Below are positions 42,405-50,911 of a DNA stretch of 64,000 bases, piece after piece. Each line of letters opens with the position of its first letter. The stretch's first letter is position 1. The notes beneath the pieces were generated by a model, which was given only the letters and a program-made list of their open reading frames with translations, made no database searches and was not told where the DNA came from. The position numbers and the translations under genes are program-made. The stretch comes from Gordonia phthalatica (lineage in GTDB: Bacteria > Actinomycetota > Actinomycetes > Mycobacteriales > Mycobacteriaceae), in contig NZ_CP011853.1 in assembly GCF_001305675.1 (NCBI RefSeq), positions 1,860,001-1,924,000 of the forward strand, read 5' to 3'.

Positions 42405-42839
42405 ATGAGCCGGGCGTTGCCGACCAGCCTGTTGATGTCGATCGCGAGCAGGCATGCCGAGACGCGGATCATTGAGGCCGTGCGTGCTGCGGGGTTCGAC
42501 GGCCTGACGGTGGCCCAGGCCCGTTTGATGGCGGGGATGGAGGAGGGCGGGTCGCGGATCTCGACGTTGGCAGACCGTGCCCAGATCACGAAGCAGACCG
42601 CGACGGTCCTGGTCGACCGGCTCGAAGACGCGGGGTATGTGGTGCGCGCCGCCGATCCGCAGGACGGCCGAGTGCGGTTGGTGAAGTTCACCGACAAGGC
42701 GCTTGTAATGATCCCAGCGGCACGAGCCGAGGAAGAGCGGATCGAGTGTGAATGGTCCGAGTGCTTGGGCGACGGAGAGTTCGCCGCGCTGAAAACGGCC
42801 CTCGAGAAACTGCGAACGATCACCGATCGTTCGGCGTGA
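42405..42839 (+). CDS. MarR-family transcriptional regulator
   Basis: 144 aa winged-helix regulator. LTVAQARLMAGMEEGGSRISTLADRAQITKQTATVLVDRLEDAGYVVRAADPQDGRVRLVKFTDKA is a complete MarR DNA-binding region with the D-x-R wing. AAGGAG (42392-42396) precedes the ATG. It is divergent from the maleylpyruvate-isomerase-like gene and followed 23 nt later by a broken glycosyltransferase gene; both promoters carry palindromes, so it probably represses itself and its neighbour until a phenolic or xenobiotic ligand binds. Confidence 0.9.
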   Translation: MSRALPTSLLMSIASRHAETRIIEAVRAAGFDGLTVAQARLMAGMEEGGSRISTLADRAQITKQTATVLVDRLEDAGYVVRAADPQDGRVRLVKFTDKALVMIPAARAEEERIECEWSECLGDGEFAALKTALEKLRTITDRSA

Positions 42840-42862
42840 CCGTCCAGACGGAGGAATTCGAC

Positions 42863-44141
42863 ATGTCCACGCTATTGATGATCGCGAATGTGGCACCCGG
42901 CCGTGTGAATCCGATGCTCGCCGCGGCGGCAGGGCTTCGAGAACGGGGGCATCGGATCCGGTTCATCACCGGCCGACGTTTCGCGGACGCCGTCGAGCGC
43001 ACGGGCGCCGAGTTCGTGCCGCTCCGTCCGGACGCCGACTTCGATCACGAGACCCTTGCAGCGGAACTGCGTGCCGAGGGGATCCCGCAGGCTGGGCCAC
43101 GGGCCATGAGGGCGAGTGTCATGAAGGTGTTCATCGATCCATGTCCGGGGCAGTACGCGACCCTGCGGACGGCGCTCGCCGACGAACCCGCCGACGTGGT
43201 GCTGACCGAGTTCACGGTGACCGGAGCCGCGGCCCTCTGCATCCAGGACGACCCGCGACCGCCGGTCATCGCCTGCGGCATCATGCCGATGCCGTTCAGT
43301 GGGCCCGACGCACCGCCGTGGGGACCGGGTCTCGCGTTCCGGGGCGACGCTCGGGCGGCTCCGCAATCGGGTCCTCAACCAGGTGATTCAGAAGGTGGCC
43401 ATGCGCCCGGCGCAGCGGGCCTTCGAAGAAACGCTTCGCCGAGAGACCGGTCACATCACCGGCGGCTTCTTCATGGACTGGGCCCGTCACGCCGACGGAT
43501 TCGCCCAGTTCAGCGTCGCCGGATTCGAGTACCCGCGCAACGACCTGCCGGCGAACGTACAGTTCGTCGGGCCGATGTCGGGTCCGCCGGTGGCGACGGC
43601 ACTGCCTGATTGGTGGTCGGACCTCGACGACCCGCGCCCGGTCATTCATGTCTCCCAGGGGACCGTCGGCAACGCAGACCTCGGTGAATTGGTCATCCCG
43701 ACGATCCGTGCGTTGGCCGACTCCGATGTCCTGGTCGTCGCAACGACCGGCGGTCCGGATGTCGCGTCGCTCGGCCCGCTACCTGCCAATGCGCGCGCTG
43801 CCGAGTTCATTCCGCACGACGCGGTGCTGCCGCGGACCAGTGCGTTCGTCACCAACGGCGGGTGCGGCGGCCTCAATCGGGCACTGCGGCACGGGGTCCC
43901 CATCGTCGTCGCGGGCATGACCGAGGACAAGTTGGAGACCTCGCGTCGGGTCGGTTGGTCGGGTGTCGGCATCGACCTCCGAACGTCGAATCCAGCCGAT
44001 GGCGCGTTGCGCGACGCGGTGCACGAGGTGCTCGCGGAGCCGCGCTATCGTCGCCGCGCGGAGGACTTGGCGCGCCAGGTGGCGGACTCGTCGGGCATCG
44101 ACGGCCTCGATCGCATGATCAGTGCGGTAGCGCGGGGGTGA
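42863..44141 (+). pseudogene. UGT/MGT-type glycosyltransferase broken by a +1 frameshift
   Basis: The first ~160 codons (MSTLLMIANVAPGRVNPMLAAAAGLRERGHRIRFITG ... MPFSGPDAPPWGPGLAFRG) and the remainder (ATLGRLRNRVLNQVIQKVAM ... IHVSQGTVGNADLGELV ... PHDAVLPRTSAFVTNGGCGGLNRALRHGVPIV) are in different frames. Removing one G from the GGGG run at 43341-43344 joins them into a normal ~425-aa macrolide-glycosyltransferase-like protein with the donor-binding P-H-D..L...FVTNGG region. Otherwise no decay is seen, so the shift is recent, a sequencing error or phase-variable. GGAGG precedes the ATG. Confidence 0.82.
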
Positions 44142-44577
44142 GTGCCGACTCGGAGTCGCGCTCCGGTCGCCCGTCGACGACGAGCCATGTGAGCCAGTGC
44201 GCGACGGTGACGAGGGTTGCCGAGGCCCCCATCCACACGCCGGCGAGCAGTGCACCCCAGACTTCGTCGCCCCAGTTCATGAGGCCGAGCGCCGACAGGA
44301 CGGCATAGGCGCCGAGCGCGGCGAACGATGCGCGTCGGCGCAGGACGAGGCCGGCGACGACCGCAGGCGTCGCGAGGATCAGGTACGGATACACGGCAGG
44401 CCACATGCCGATCAGGTGATGAACGCTATCGTCACACGTGAGGGGACAGTAGAAACCGGTCGACGGTTCCGTCCGGCACCGCATCGAGACCGTGCTGATC
44501 GGCGCAACCGCACGGCGATACCCAGCGAACAGGGCGAGCCCTGCCAGCAGGAACCACGCGACGCGGACGAACCTCAC
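44119..44577 (-). CDS. Hypothetical four-helix membrane protein
   Basis: 152 aa with hydrophobic segments at about residues 5-20, 58-80, 84-98 and 105-132. A loop between helices 1 and 2 has three Cys (SMRCRTEPSTGFYCPLTCDDS), probably extracytoplasmic and disulfide-bonded, and a Trp-rich last helix. No family recognised. It converges on the glycosyltransferase pseudogene with a 23-nt overlap and diverges from thyA. Confidence 0.68.
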   Translation of the reverse strand: MRFVRVAWFLLAGLALFAGYRRAVAPISTVSMRCRTEPSTGFYCPLTCDDSVHHLIGMWPAVYPYLILATPAVVAGLVLRRRASFAALGAYAVLSALGLMNWGDEVWGALLAGVWMGASATLVTVAHWLTWLVVDGRPERDSESALTPALPH

Positions 44578-44627
44578 GCGGTTCAGCCTAGCGGCAGTGC
44601 TCCTCGTGAATCGCTACACTCGTCGAC

Positions 44628-45434
44628 GTGAGCGCGCCCATCCCGACCCCGTACGAGGACCTGCTGCGCCTGGTCATGGAGACCGGCACCCCGAAGTCCG
44701 ACCGGACCGGCACCGGGACCCGCAGCGTCTTCGGTCATCAGCTGCGATTCGACCTGTCTGAGGGCTTCCCTCTGATCACCACGAAGAAGGTGCACCTGAA
44801 GTCGATCGTCTACGAGCTGCTGTGGTTCTTGCGCGGCGACTCGAACGTGCGCTGGCTCCAGGAGCGCGGCGTCACGATCTGGGACGAGTGGGCCTCGCCC
44901 GAGGGCGAGCTGGGTCCGGTCTACGGCGTCCAGTGGCGGAACTGGCCGACACCGTCCGGCGAGCACATCGATCAGATCGCCGCCGCGCTGACGACGCTCA
45001 AGGAGAACCCGGACTCGCGGCGGAACATCGTGTCCGCGTGGAACGTCGGCGAGATCCCGCAGATGGCGCTGCCGCCGTGCCACGCCCTCTTCCAGTTCTA
45101 CGTCGCCGACGGAAAGCTCAGCTGCCAGCTGTACCAGCGCAGCGCGGACCTGTTCCTCGGCGTGCCGTTCAACATCGCGTCGTACGCGCTGCTGACGCAC
45201 ATGATGGCGCAGCAGGCCGGCCTCGAGGTCGGCGACTTTGTCTGGACCGGCGGCGACTGTCACGTCTACGACAACCACGTGGAGCAGGTGACCGAGCAGC
45301 TCTCGCGCGAGGCGCTCCCGTACCCGACGTTGAAACTGCGCAAGGCCGACTCGATCTTCGACTACGACTTCGACGACATCGAGATCGTCGGCTATCAGTC
45401 GCACCCGGCGATCAAGGCTCCGGTGGCGGTCTGA
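44628..45434 (+). CDS. thyA: Thymidylate synthase ThyA
   Basis: 268 aa. Folate-dependent dTMP synthase with the catalytic Cys in ALPPCHALFQFYV and the dUMP/folate-binding LSCQLYQRSADLFLGVPFNIASYALL. It makes dTMP from dUMP and methylene-THF, giving dihydrofolate for DfrA next door. Start GTG 44628; a TACACT hexamer (44615-44620) ends 7 nt before it, again a leaderless layout. Orthologue of Rv2764c; the same window also carries the unrelated ThyX. Confidence 0.97.
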   Translation: MSAPIPTPYEDLLRLVMETGTPKSDRTGTGTRSVFGHQLRFDLSEGFPLITTKKVHLKSIVYELLWFLRGDSNVRWLQERGVTIWDEWASPEGELGPVYGVQWRNWPTPSGEHIDQIAAALTTLKENPDSRRNIVSAWNVGEIPQMALPPCHALFQFYVADGKLSCQLYQRSADLFLGVPFNIASYALLTHMMAQQAGLEVGDFVWTGGDCHVYDNHVEQVTEQLSREALPYPTLKLRKADSIFDYDFDDIEIVGYQSHPAIKAPVAV

Positions 45435-45436
45435 GC

Positions 45437-45925
45437 ATGCGCATCGAACTCGTCTGGGCCCAGGACCGTGTCGGCGCCATCGGCAAGGCCGGCACCATCC
45501 CGTGGCGGGTGCCGGAGGACATGAAGCGGTTCAAGGAGCTCACCGGCACCGGTGTGGTCATCATGGGGCGCAAGACCTGGGAATCGCTGCCGACATCGTT
45601 CCGCCCGCTGCCGGGTCGTCGCAACATCGTCATCACCCGCGCCACCGACTACATGGCCGACGGAGCCGAGGTCACTGACGGGTTCGACGCCGCCCTCGCG
45701 CTCGCAGGCGGAACCGCGGTCGTGATCGGCGGCGGCGAGATCTACCTGCTGGCCATGGAGCGGGCGACCCATCTGCGGGTCACGGAGATCGACGTCCTGG
45801 TGGAGGGTGCCGACGCCTTCGCACCCGAGGTCGACCTCGAGCGCTGGGTCGCCGAATCCGAAGGGGAGTGGCGGTACTCGTCGACGGGAACCCTGTACCG
45901 GTTCGTCGACTACGTCCGTCGATAG
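45437..45925 (+). CDS. dfrA: Dihydrofolate reductase
   Basis: 162 aa. It has the family marks AGTIPWRVPEDMKRFKELT (catalytic Asp in the EDM segment), VIMGRKTWESLP and AVVIGGGEIY. Regenerates tetrahydrofolate after ThyA. ATG 45437 is 2 nt past the thyA stop, so the two are a single operon as in M. tuberculosis (Rv2763c). Confidence 0.96.
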   Translation: MRIELVWAQDRVGAIGKAGTIPWRVPEDMKRFKELTGTGVVIMGRKTWESLPTSFRPLPGRRNIVITRATDYMADGAEVTDGFDAALALAGGTAVVIGGGEIYLLAMERATHLRVTEIDVLVEGADAFAPEVDLERWVAESEGEWRYSSTGTLYRFVDYVRR

Positions 45926-45983
45926 TCCCCGCTGTCCGTTTCCTCGGCTATGGTCGGCTCTAAACGGCTGCAGTGGAGGCGAC

Positions 45984-46409
45984 ATGCTGAATTTGGAACT
46001 GGAGATGGGCGACTGGGCCACGTGGGTGGGTTCGATCGGAACGATCGGCGCGTTCGCGGTCGCCTTCTGGCAGATCCATCGCGAGCGGACCGCGCGGAGG
46101 ACCAGGGACAAGCACGAGAGGTGGATGCGCCGGCGGGAGCACGTCGACCGGGTGTCGGCCTGGATTCACGACTCGGTGCTGCACATCAACAACGATTCCG
46201 GACATCCCATCCACGAGGTGCTCGTAAGCGACGGCGACCGCGAACTCATGAACTGGACGCAGATCCCACCCGGCACGCATCGTGACGAGACGATCGACGA
46301 AGTCGACCACGGCACAGTCCATCTGGAGTTCACCGACATCCGGGGAGACCGGTGGAGTCGAGCCCCGGGCAACGAACCGGAGTTGATCGACCAGACGACG
46401 CCGGCCTGA
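45984..46409 (+). CDS. Single-pass membrane protein of unknown function
   Basis: 141 aa. One predicted transmembrane helix at about residues 11-29 (WATWVGSIGTIGAFAVAFWQI), followed by a very basic stretch (HRERTARRTRDKHERWMRRREH) that would sit in the cytosol. The remainder looks like a small beta domain (VSAWIHDSVLHINNDSGHPIHEVLVSDGDREL ... GTVHLEFTDIRGDRWSRAPG). A GGAGGCGAC leader precedes the ATG. Similar TM-plus-beta proteins are scattered in actinobacteria; no function is known to me. Confidence 0.7.
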   Translation: MLNLELEMGDWATWVGSIGTIGAFAVAFWQIHRERTARRTRDKHERWMRRREHVDRVSAWIHDSVLHINNDSGHPIHEVLVSDGDRELMNWTQIPPGTHRDETIDEVDHGTVHLEFTDIRGDRWSRAPGNEPELIDQTTPA

Positions 46410-46435
46410 CCGGTGACGTGTGTTTGGATGAGTCC

Positions 46436-47161
46436 GTGACCTGGTTCACCAGCGGCGGCGAGTACGCAGCCCACCGACCCACCTATCCGGCCGAGATCGT
46501 CGACGTGCTGCGCGCTGCCGCACCCGACGGGGAGGCAGCGGTCGACATCGGCTGCGGCACCGGGCAGTTGACAGTACTGCTGGCGCAGGAGTTCGAGCAG
46601 GTGATCGGCCTCGATCCGTCCGAGGACCAGATCGCCAACGCGACCGCCGCCGCGAAAGTCGCCTATCGCGTGTCCTCCGCCGAGGCGCTCGACGTTCCCG
46701 ACGCGTCGGCGTCGCTCATCACCGTTGCGCAGGCCGCGCACTGGTTCGACCTCGCAGCGTTCTACCGCGAGGTCCGACGGATCGCCGTCCCCGGAGCGGC
46801 GCTGGCGCTGATCACGTACGGCGTCGTCGAACTCGACGACGACCTGTCCGAGCGCTTCGACGTCTTCTACCGCGACGAGATCGGACCGTACTGGCCCGCC
46901 GAGCGCCGTCACGTCGACAACCGCTACGCCGACCTGGACTTCCCGTTCGAGCCGATCGACGCGCCCGCCGTGACGATCGAGCGGTCGTGGACACTGCAGC
47001 AGTTCGCCGGGTACCTCGGAACGTGGTCGGCCGCGCGTCGTGCCCGCGAAGCCGGACAGGGGCGGATCCTGGAACAGATTGCCGACGACCTCGCACCGAT
47101 GTGGGGCGACGGTCGCCGCACGGTCCGCTGGCCGGTCACCATCCTGCTCGGGCGGGTGTAG
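46436..47161 (+). CDS. Class I SAM-dependent methyltransferase
   Basis: 241 aa. The SAM-binding motif I is AAVDIGCGTGQLTVLLAQEF, followed by IGLDPSEDQIANA and ITVAQAAHWFDLAAFYREVRRI, the pattern of the small-molecule methyltransferases related to yeast Crg1 (AQAxHWFD). Target unknown. GTG start. Directly followed (2 nt) by a short AraC-type regulator. Confidence 0.85.
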   Translation: MTWFTSGGEYAAHRPTYPAEIVDVLRAAAPDGEAAVDIGCGTGQLTVLLAQEFEQVIGLDPSEDQIANATAAAKVAYRVSSAEALDVPDASASLITVAQAAHWFDLAAFYREVRRIAVPGAALALITYGVVELDDDLSERFDVFYRDEIGPYWPAERRHVDNRYADLDFPFEPIDAPAVTIERSWTLQQFAGYLGTWSAARRAREAGQGRILEQIADDLAPMWGDGRRTVRWPVTILLGRV

Positions 47162-47163
47162 CC

Positions 47164-47562
47164 GTGCCGCAGTCGCCGGAGACGCTCGCACACCTGCGTC
47201 GGGCCCGAGACCTGATGGATCGTCGCTACGCCGAACCGCTCGACGTTCCCACGATGGCGCAACGTGCGCTGATGTCGACCGCGCACTTCAGCCGCGAGTT
47301 CAAGATCGCGTACGGGGAGACGCCCTACGGCTATCTCGTGACCCGTCGCGTGGAACGCGCGATGTCACTGCTGCGCGCAGGTACCAGCGTCACCGATGCC
47401 TGCGTCGAGGTGGGCTTCACGTCGCTCGGTTCGTTCAGCAGCACCTTCCGGCGTCTGACCGGCGAGACGCCGAGCGCGTACCGAGCGCGCTCGCACGAGA
47501 GCCTGGAGGGGTTGCCGTCGTGCATGACGAAGATCCTCGCGCGGCCCATGCCGTTCGGGTGA
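47164..47562 (+). CDS. Single-domain AraC-family regulator
   Basis: 132 aa, essentially one AraC/XylS DNA-binding domain: LRRARDLMDRRYAEPLDVPTMAQRALMSTAHFSREFKIAYGETPYGYLVTRRVERAMSLLRAGTSVTDACVEVGFTSLGSFSSTFRRLTGETP. No sensor domain is attached. The GTG begins 2 nt after the methyltransferase stop. The next gene is a VOC protein; compact AraC/VOC pairs of this kind are frequent in actinobacteria and the VOC gene is the probable target. Confidence 0.88.
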   Translation: MPQSPETLAHLRRARDLMDRRYAEPLDVPTMAQRALMSTAHFSREFKIAYGETPYGYLVTRRVERAMSLLRAGTSVTDACVEVGFTSLGSFSSTFRRLTGETPSAYRARSHESLEGLPSCMTKILARPMPFG

Positions 47563-47633
47563 TCGAGACGATCGGCTGAGACAGAGCAGTTTTGGAGAAG
47601 CATCCGGCCGTCGTCGCCTCTAGATTCAATGAC

Positions 47634-48041
47634 ATGACCAACATCGAGATCACGTACTGCCCGATCACCGTCGACGACATCGACGCCGCCCTCGGTTTCT
47701 ACCGGGACGCCCTCGGACTGGAGGTGATCCGCGACGTCGCCAACGGCGATCATCACTGGGTCACCCTCGCCATGCCCGATCAGAGCGGCGTCGAGATCGT
47801 CCTCTCCGAGCCCGGCGGGGGTCGTTCGCCCGAAGACGCCGACGCGCTGCACCGGCTCGTCGCCAAGGGCATGATGCCGCCGATCGTCTTCCGCTCCACC
47901 GACCTCGACGCGATGTTCGAGAAGGTGTCGGCCGCCGGCGCCGAGGTGCTGCAGGAGCCGATCAAGCAGCCGTGGGGTCCGCGCGACTGCGCTTTCCGCG
48001 ACCCGGCGGGCAACATGGTCCGCATCAACGACGCGAGCTGA
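47634..48041 (+). CDS. VOC-family glyoxalase-like protein
   Basis: 135 aa, one VOC module: IEITYCPITVDDIDAALGFYRDALGLEVIRDVANGDHHWVTLAMP and PWGPRDCAFRDPAGNMVRIND at the end. Possible metal or ligand site residues are an acidic pair (VEIVLSEP; late position Asn/Asp). Substrate unknown. TAGATT (47621-47626) ends 7 nt before the ATG, a leaderless layout, so it has its own promoter despite following the AraC gene. Confidence 0.85.
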   Translation: MTNIEITYCPITVDDIDAALGFYRDALGLEVIRDVANGDHHWVTLAMPDQSGVEIVLSEPGGGRSPEDADALHRLVAKGMMPPIVFRSTDLDAMFEKVSAAGAEVLQEPIKQPWGPRDCAFRDPAGNMVRINDAS

Positions 48042-48091
48042 AGGCGATCAGCAGGCGGCGGCTGTCGGAGGCCGCCGTTACGCTGGGGTCC

Positions 48092-48439
48092 GTGAATACC
48101 TTTCAGTCGAGCGCTCGCGTCGTGAACATGATCATGGAGCCGCTGCTGCGTCTTCCATTCTTGAAGGACACCGTGTTCAAGTCGATGACGGAGATCACCT
48201 ACACGGGACGACGGAGCGGCAAGCAGGTCACCCTGCCGGTGGCTTTTCAACGCCGGGGCGACGACCAGGTGATCGTCGGCGTCGCCATGGCCGAGCGCAA
48301 GACGTGGTGGCGCAACTTCGATTCCGGACCCCACCCGATCGGCATTCGGCTCGACGGCGTGGACCGCGCCGGAACGGGTGTCGCGAAGACGGGCGACAAG
48401 GGCACCGCGGTGATCATCACGCTGGATCCGCTCACCTGA
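48092..48439 (+). CDS. Deazaflavin-dependent (F420) nitroreductase-like small protein
   Basis: 115 aa. The ITYTGRRSGKQVTLPVAFQRRGDDQVIVGVAMAERKTWWRNFDSGPHPIGIRLDGV stretch follows the split beta-barrel DUF385/F420-binding pattern (T.GRkSGk....P......g......as.gg..kxPxWyxNL). The C-terminus is short and the usual final helix is reduced. GTG start with TACGCT (48079-48084) 7 nt upstream. The following gene begins within its stop codon. Confidence 0.7.
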   Translation: MNTFQSSARVVNMIMEPLLRLPFLKDTVFKSMTEITYTGRRSGKQVTLPVAFQRRGDDQVIVGVAMAERKTWWRNFDSGPHPIGIRLDGVDRAGTGVAKTGDKGTAVIITLDPLT

Positions 48440-49677
48440 TGGTCGCGCCGTCGAGCAGGCTCTCGGTCGCGCAGGCGCGGCGGATCGCCCTCGCGGCGCA
48501 GGGGTTCACCGATCGGATGCCGGCGGGTGCGCCGACGCGGGCGCACTTCACCCGGGTGATCGGCCGGACCAGACTGCTGCAGATGGACTCTGTGAACATC
48601 CTGGCCCGCGCGCACTACCTGCCGACCTTCAGCCGGATCGGCCCGTACGACGACGCGCTGCTCGACCGTGCTGCGTGGCGGCCGACCGGACGTGCGCCGC
48701 GCCTGCTGGCCGAGTACTGGGCGCACGAGGCGGCGCTGATTCCGGTCGACGACTGGCCGCTGTTCGGCTGGCGAATGGCCGAGTACCGGGACGGTCGCTA
48801 CCGGCACACGCGGGAGGTCTTGAAGCGCAACAGGTCTCAGGCCGCGGATGTGCTCGCGGTGATCGCCGAGCGCGGCCCGGTGATTCCCCGCGAGATCGAG
48901 GAGGCCCTCGGCATCACCCGACAGCCGGGGGAGAAGGGCTCGTGGTGGATTCGCGGCGAGGTGAAGCACCTCTGCGAGGCGATGTTCGCCGCGGGCACCC
49001 TGTCCGCGGTCCGCAGCGAACACTTCCACCGGCACTACGACCTCGCCGAACGCGTCATCGGTGCGGATCGCGTCGGCGTGACGATCGGCCGCCGCGACGC
49101 ACACCGCGAACTCGTCGCCCGCGCCGCGTCGGCGCACGGCATCGCGATCGTCGCTGACGTCGCCGACTACTACCGACTCAAGACCGCCGAGGTCCGGGAC
49201 GTGCTGCCCGATCTCCTCGATGAAGGCGTGGTCAGCGCGGTCCAGGTCGACGGATGGAACGAGCCCGCCTACCTGCACCGGGACGCACGGCTGCCGCGAC
49301 GCATCGATCGGTCGACGCTGCTGTCCCCGTTTGATCCGCTCGTGTTCTTCCGGCCGAGGACCGAGCGGCTCTTCGACTTCCACTACCGCATCGAGATCTA
49401 CGTCCCCGAGCACAAACGCGTCCACGGCTACTACGTCCTTCCGTACCTGATGGGCGACGAGATCGTCGCGCGCGTCGACCTCAAGGCCGACCGGTCCGCG
49501 AGCGTGCTGCGGGTCGTGGCCTCCCATGTCGAACCGGGGCGTGATCACGGTGCGGTCGCGGAGTCGCTCGCCCGGGACCTGCGGCGGTTGGCGCAGTGGC
49601 GCGGTCTGGACGACGTGGAGATCGTGGCGCGGGGCGAGCTCGCTCCGACACTGAGAACGGCCTGCGCCGGAGCGTAG
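48439..49677 (+). CDS. AlkX/YcaQ-type winged-helix DNA glycosylase (HTH_42)
   Basis: 412 aa. Belongs to the winged-helix DNA glycosylase superfamily PF06224. It carries RTRLLQMDSVNILARAHYLPTFSRIGPYD; the Q-x-D sequence (QMD) is the catalytic motif of the AlkX/YcaQ branch that unhooks interstrand crosslinks, as opposed to Q-x-Q of AlkZ. Further family blocks are EYWAHEAALIPVDDWP and LLSPFDPLVFFRPRTERLFDFHYRIEIYVPEHKRVHGYYVLPYLMGDEIVARVDLKADR. ATG overlaps the preceding stop by 1 nt. Confidence 0.85.
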   Translation: MVAPSSRLSVAQARRIALAAQGFTDRMPAGAPTRAHFTRVIGRTRLLQMDSVNILARAHYLPTFSRIGPYDDALLDRAAWRPTGRAPRLLAEYWAHEAALIPVDDWPLFGWRMAEYRDGRYRHTREVLKRNRSQAADVLAVIAERGPVIPREIEEALGITRQPGEKGSWWIRGEVKHLCEAMFAAGTLSAVRSEHFHRHYDLAERVIGADRVGVTIGRRDAHRELVARAASAHGIAIVADVADYYRLKTAEVRDVLPDLLDEGVVSAVQVDGWNEPAYLHRDARLPRRIDRSTLLSPFDPLVFFRPRTERLFDFHYRIEIYVPEHKRVHGYYVLPYLMGDEIVARVDLKADRSASVLRVVASHVEPGRDHGAVAESLARDLRRLAQWRGLDDVEIVARGELAPTLRTACAGA

Positions 49678-49699
49678 GGCCGGAGAATAGGGTGGAGGC

Positions 49700-50911
49700 G
49701 TGACCAACGCCTCATCATCGCGACGACTTCCGCTCGCCGGAGTCCGTGTCCTGGAACTCGGCAACTACATCGCCGCGCCGACTGCGGGACGCATGCTCGC
49801 CGACTTCGGCGCCGAGGTCATCAAGATCGAACGCGAGACCGGAGACGAACTTCGCAACTGGCGTCTGTACGACGGTGAGACGTCGATGTTGTTCCGCACC
49901 ATCAACCGCAACAAGAAGTCGGTGGTGCTCGACCTGCGGACCGACGAGGGCCGCGACGATGTGGAGACCCTCGCGGCGCACTGCGACGTGGTGCTGGAGA
50001 ACTTCCGACCGGGAACCCTGGAGAAGTGGGGGATCGGACCGGAGCAGCTCAGCGCAGTGAACCCGAACCTGATCTTCGTTCGCATCTCCGCGTTCGGTCA
50101 GACGGGCCCGTACTCGGAACGGCCGGGTTTCGCCGCCGTCGCCGAGGCCTACGGCGGCTTCCGCGAACTGGTGGGCGACCCCGACCGGCCGCCGGTGCGC
50201 GTCGGCGTCTCGATCGGCGACTCCATCGCAGGCCTGTACGGGGCGTTCGGGGCGGTGATGTCGCTGTACGAGGGCCTCCGTCGACGGGAAGAGAGCGATG
50301 AGCCGCTCCCGCTGTCGGACCGCATCGTCGACGTCGCCTTGAACGAGGCCATCTTCTCGATGATGGAGTCCCTGGTCCCCGACCTCGGCGCGTACGGCGT
50401 CACCCGGCAACGGACGGGCGGTCGGATGGAGGGCATCGCACCGTCGAACGGCTACCTGTGCGAGGACGGCAGTTCGGTGGTGATCTCCGGCAACGCCGAC
50501 GCGATCTTCCCGCGGTACATGCGCGCGATCGGGCGCGACGACCTCGCCGACGACCCCGACCTCGCGAACAACGATGGCCGCTGGCAGCGTCGCGACGAGA
50601 TCGACGCCGCCATCGGCGCCTGGACCGGCGCGCGGTCACGCGACGAGGTGCTCGCGGTGCTCGACGCCGCGCAGGTCCCCGCCGGCCCGATCTACACCGC
50701 CGCGGACATCGTCGCCGACGAGCAGTACCGGGCGCGGAACATGGTGCAGGAGTTCGATGTCGACGCGGGCGGGACCGAACCGCGACGTGTGGGCTTCCCC
50801 GGCATCGTGCCGGTCCTCGGCGAGGCGTCCCTGCCGATCCGCTCGGTGGGACCGGAACTCGGGGAGCACACCGCGGAGATCCGCGAACGATTCCTTGGAG
50901 GCGACCGATGA
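49700..50911 (+). CDS. CaiB/BaiF family (type III) CoA transferase
   Basis: 403 aa. Opening GVRVLELGNYIAAPTAGRMLADFGAEVIKIERETGDELR, with the catalytic Asp expected in the following half, and RNKKSVVLDLRTDEGR, ENFRPGTLEKWGIGPEQL, ISAFGQTGPYSERPGF are all family blocks. It moves CoA between carboxylic acids. Start GTG 49700, with TAGGGT (49688-49693) 6 nt upstream. Overlaps the downstream lyase gene by 4 nt, so the acyl-CoA it forms is probably the lyase substrate. Confidence 0.92.
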   Translation: MTNASSSRRLPLAGVRVLELGNYIAAPTAGRMLADFGAEVIKIERETGDELRNWRLYDGETSMLFRTINRNKKSVVLDLRTDEGRDDVETLAAHCDVVLENFRPGTLEKWGIGPEQLSAVNPNLIFVRISAFGQTGPYSERPGFAAVAEAYGGFRELVGDPDRPPVRVGVSIGDSIAGLYGAFGAVMSLYEGLRRREESDEPLPLSDRIVDVALNEAIFSMMESLVPDLGAYGVTRQRTGGRMEGIAPSNGYLCEDGSSVVISGNADAIFPRYMRAIGRDDLADDPDLANNDGRWQRRDEIDAAIGAWTGARSRDEVLAVLDAAQVPAGPIYTAADIVADEQYRARNMVQEFDVDAGGTEPRRVGFPGIVPVLGEASLPIRSVGPELGEHTAEIRERFLGGDR

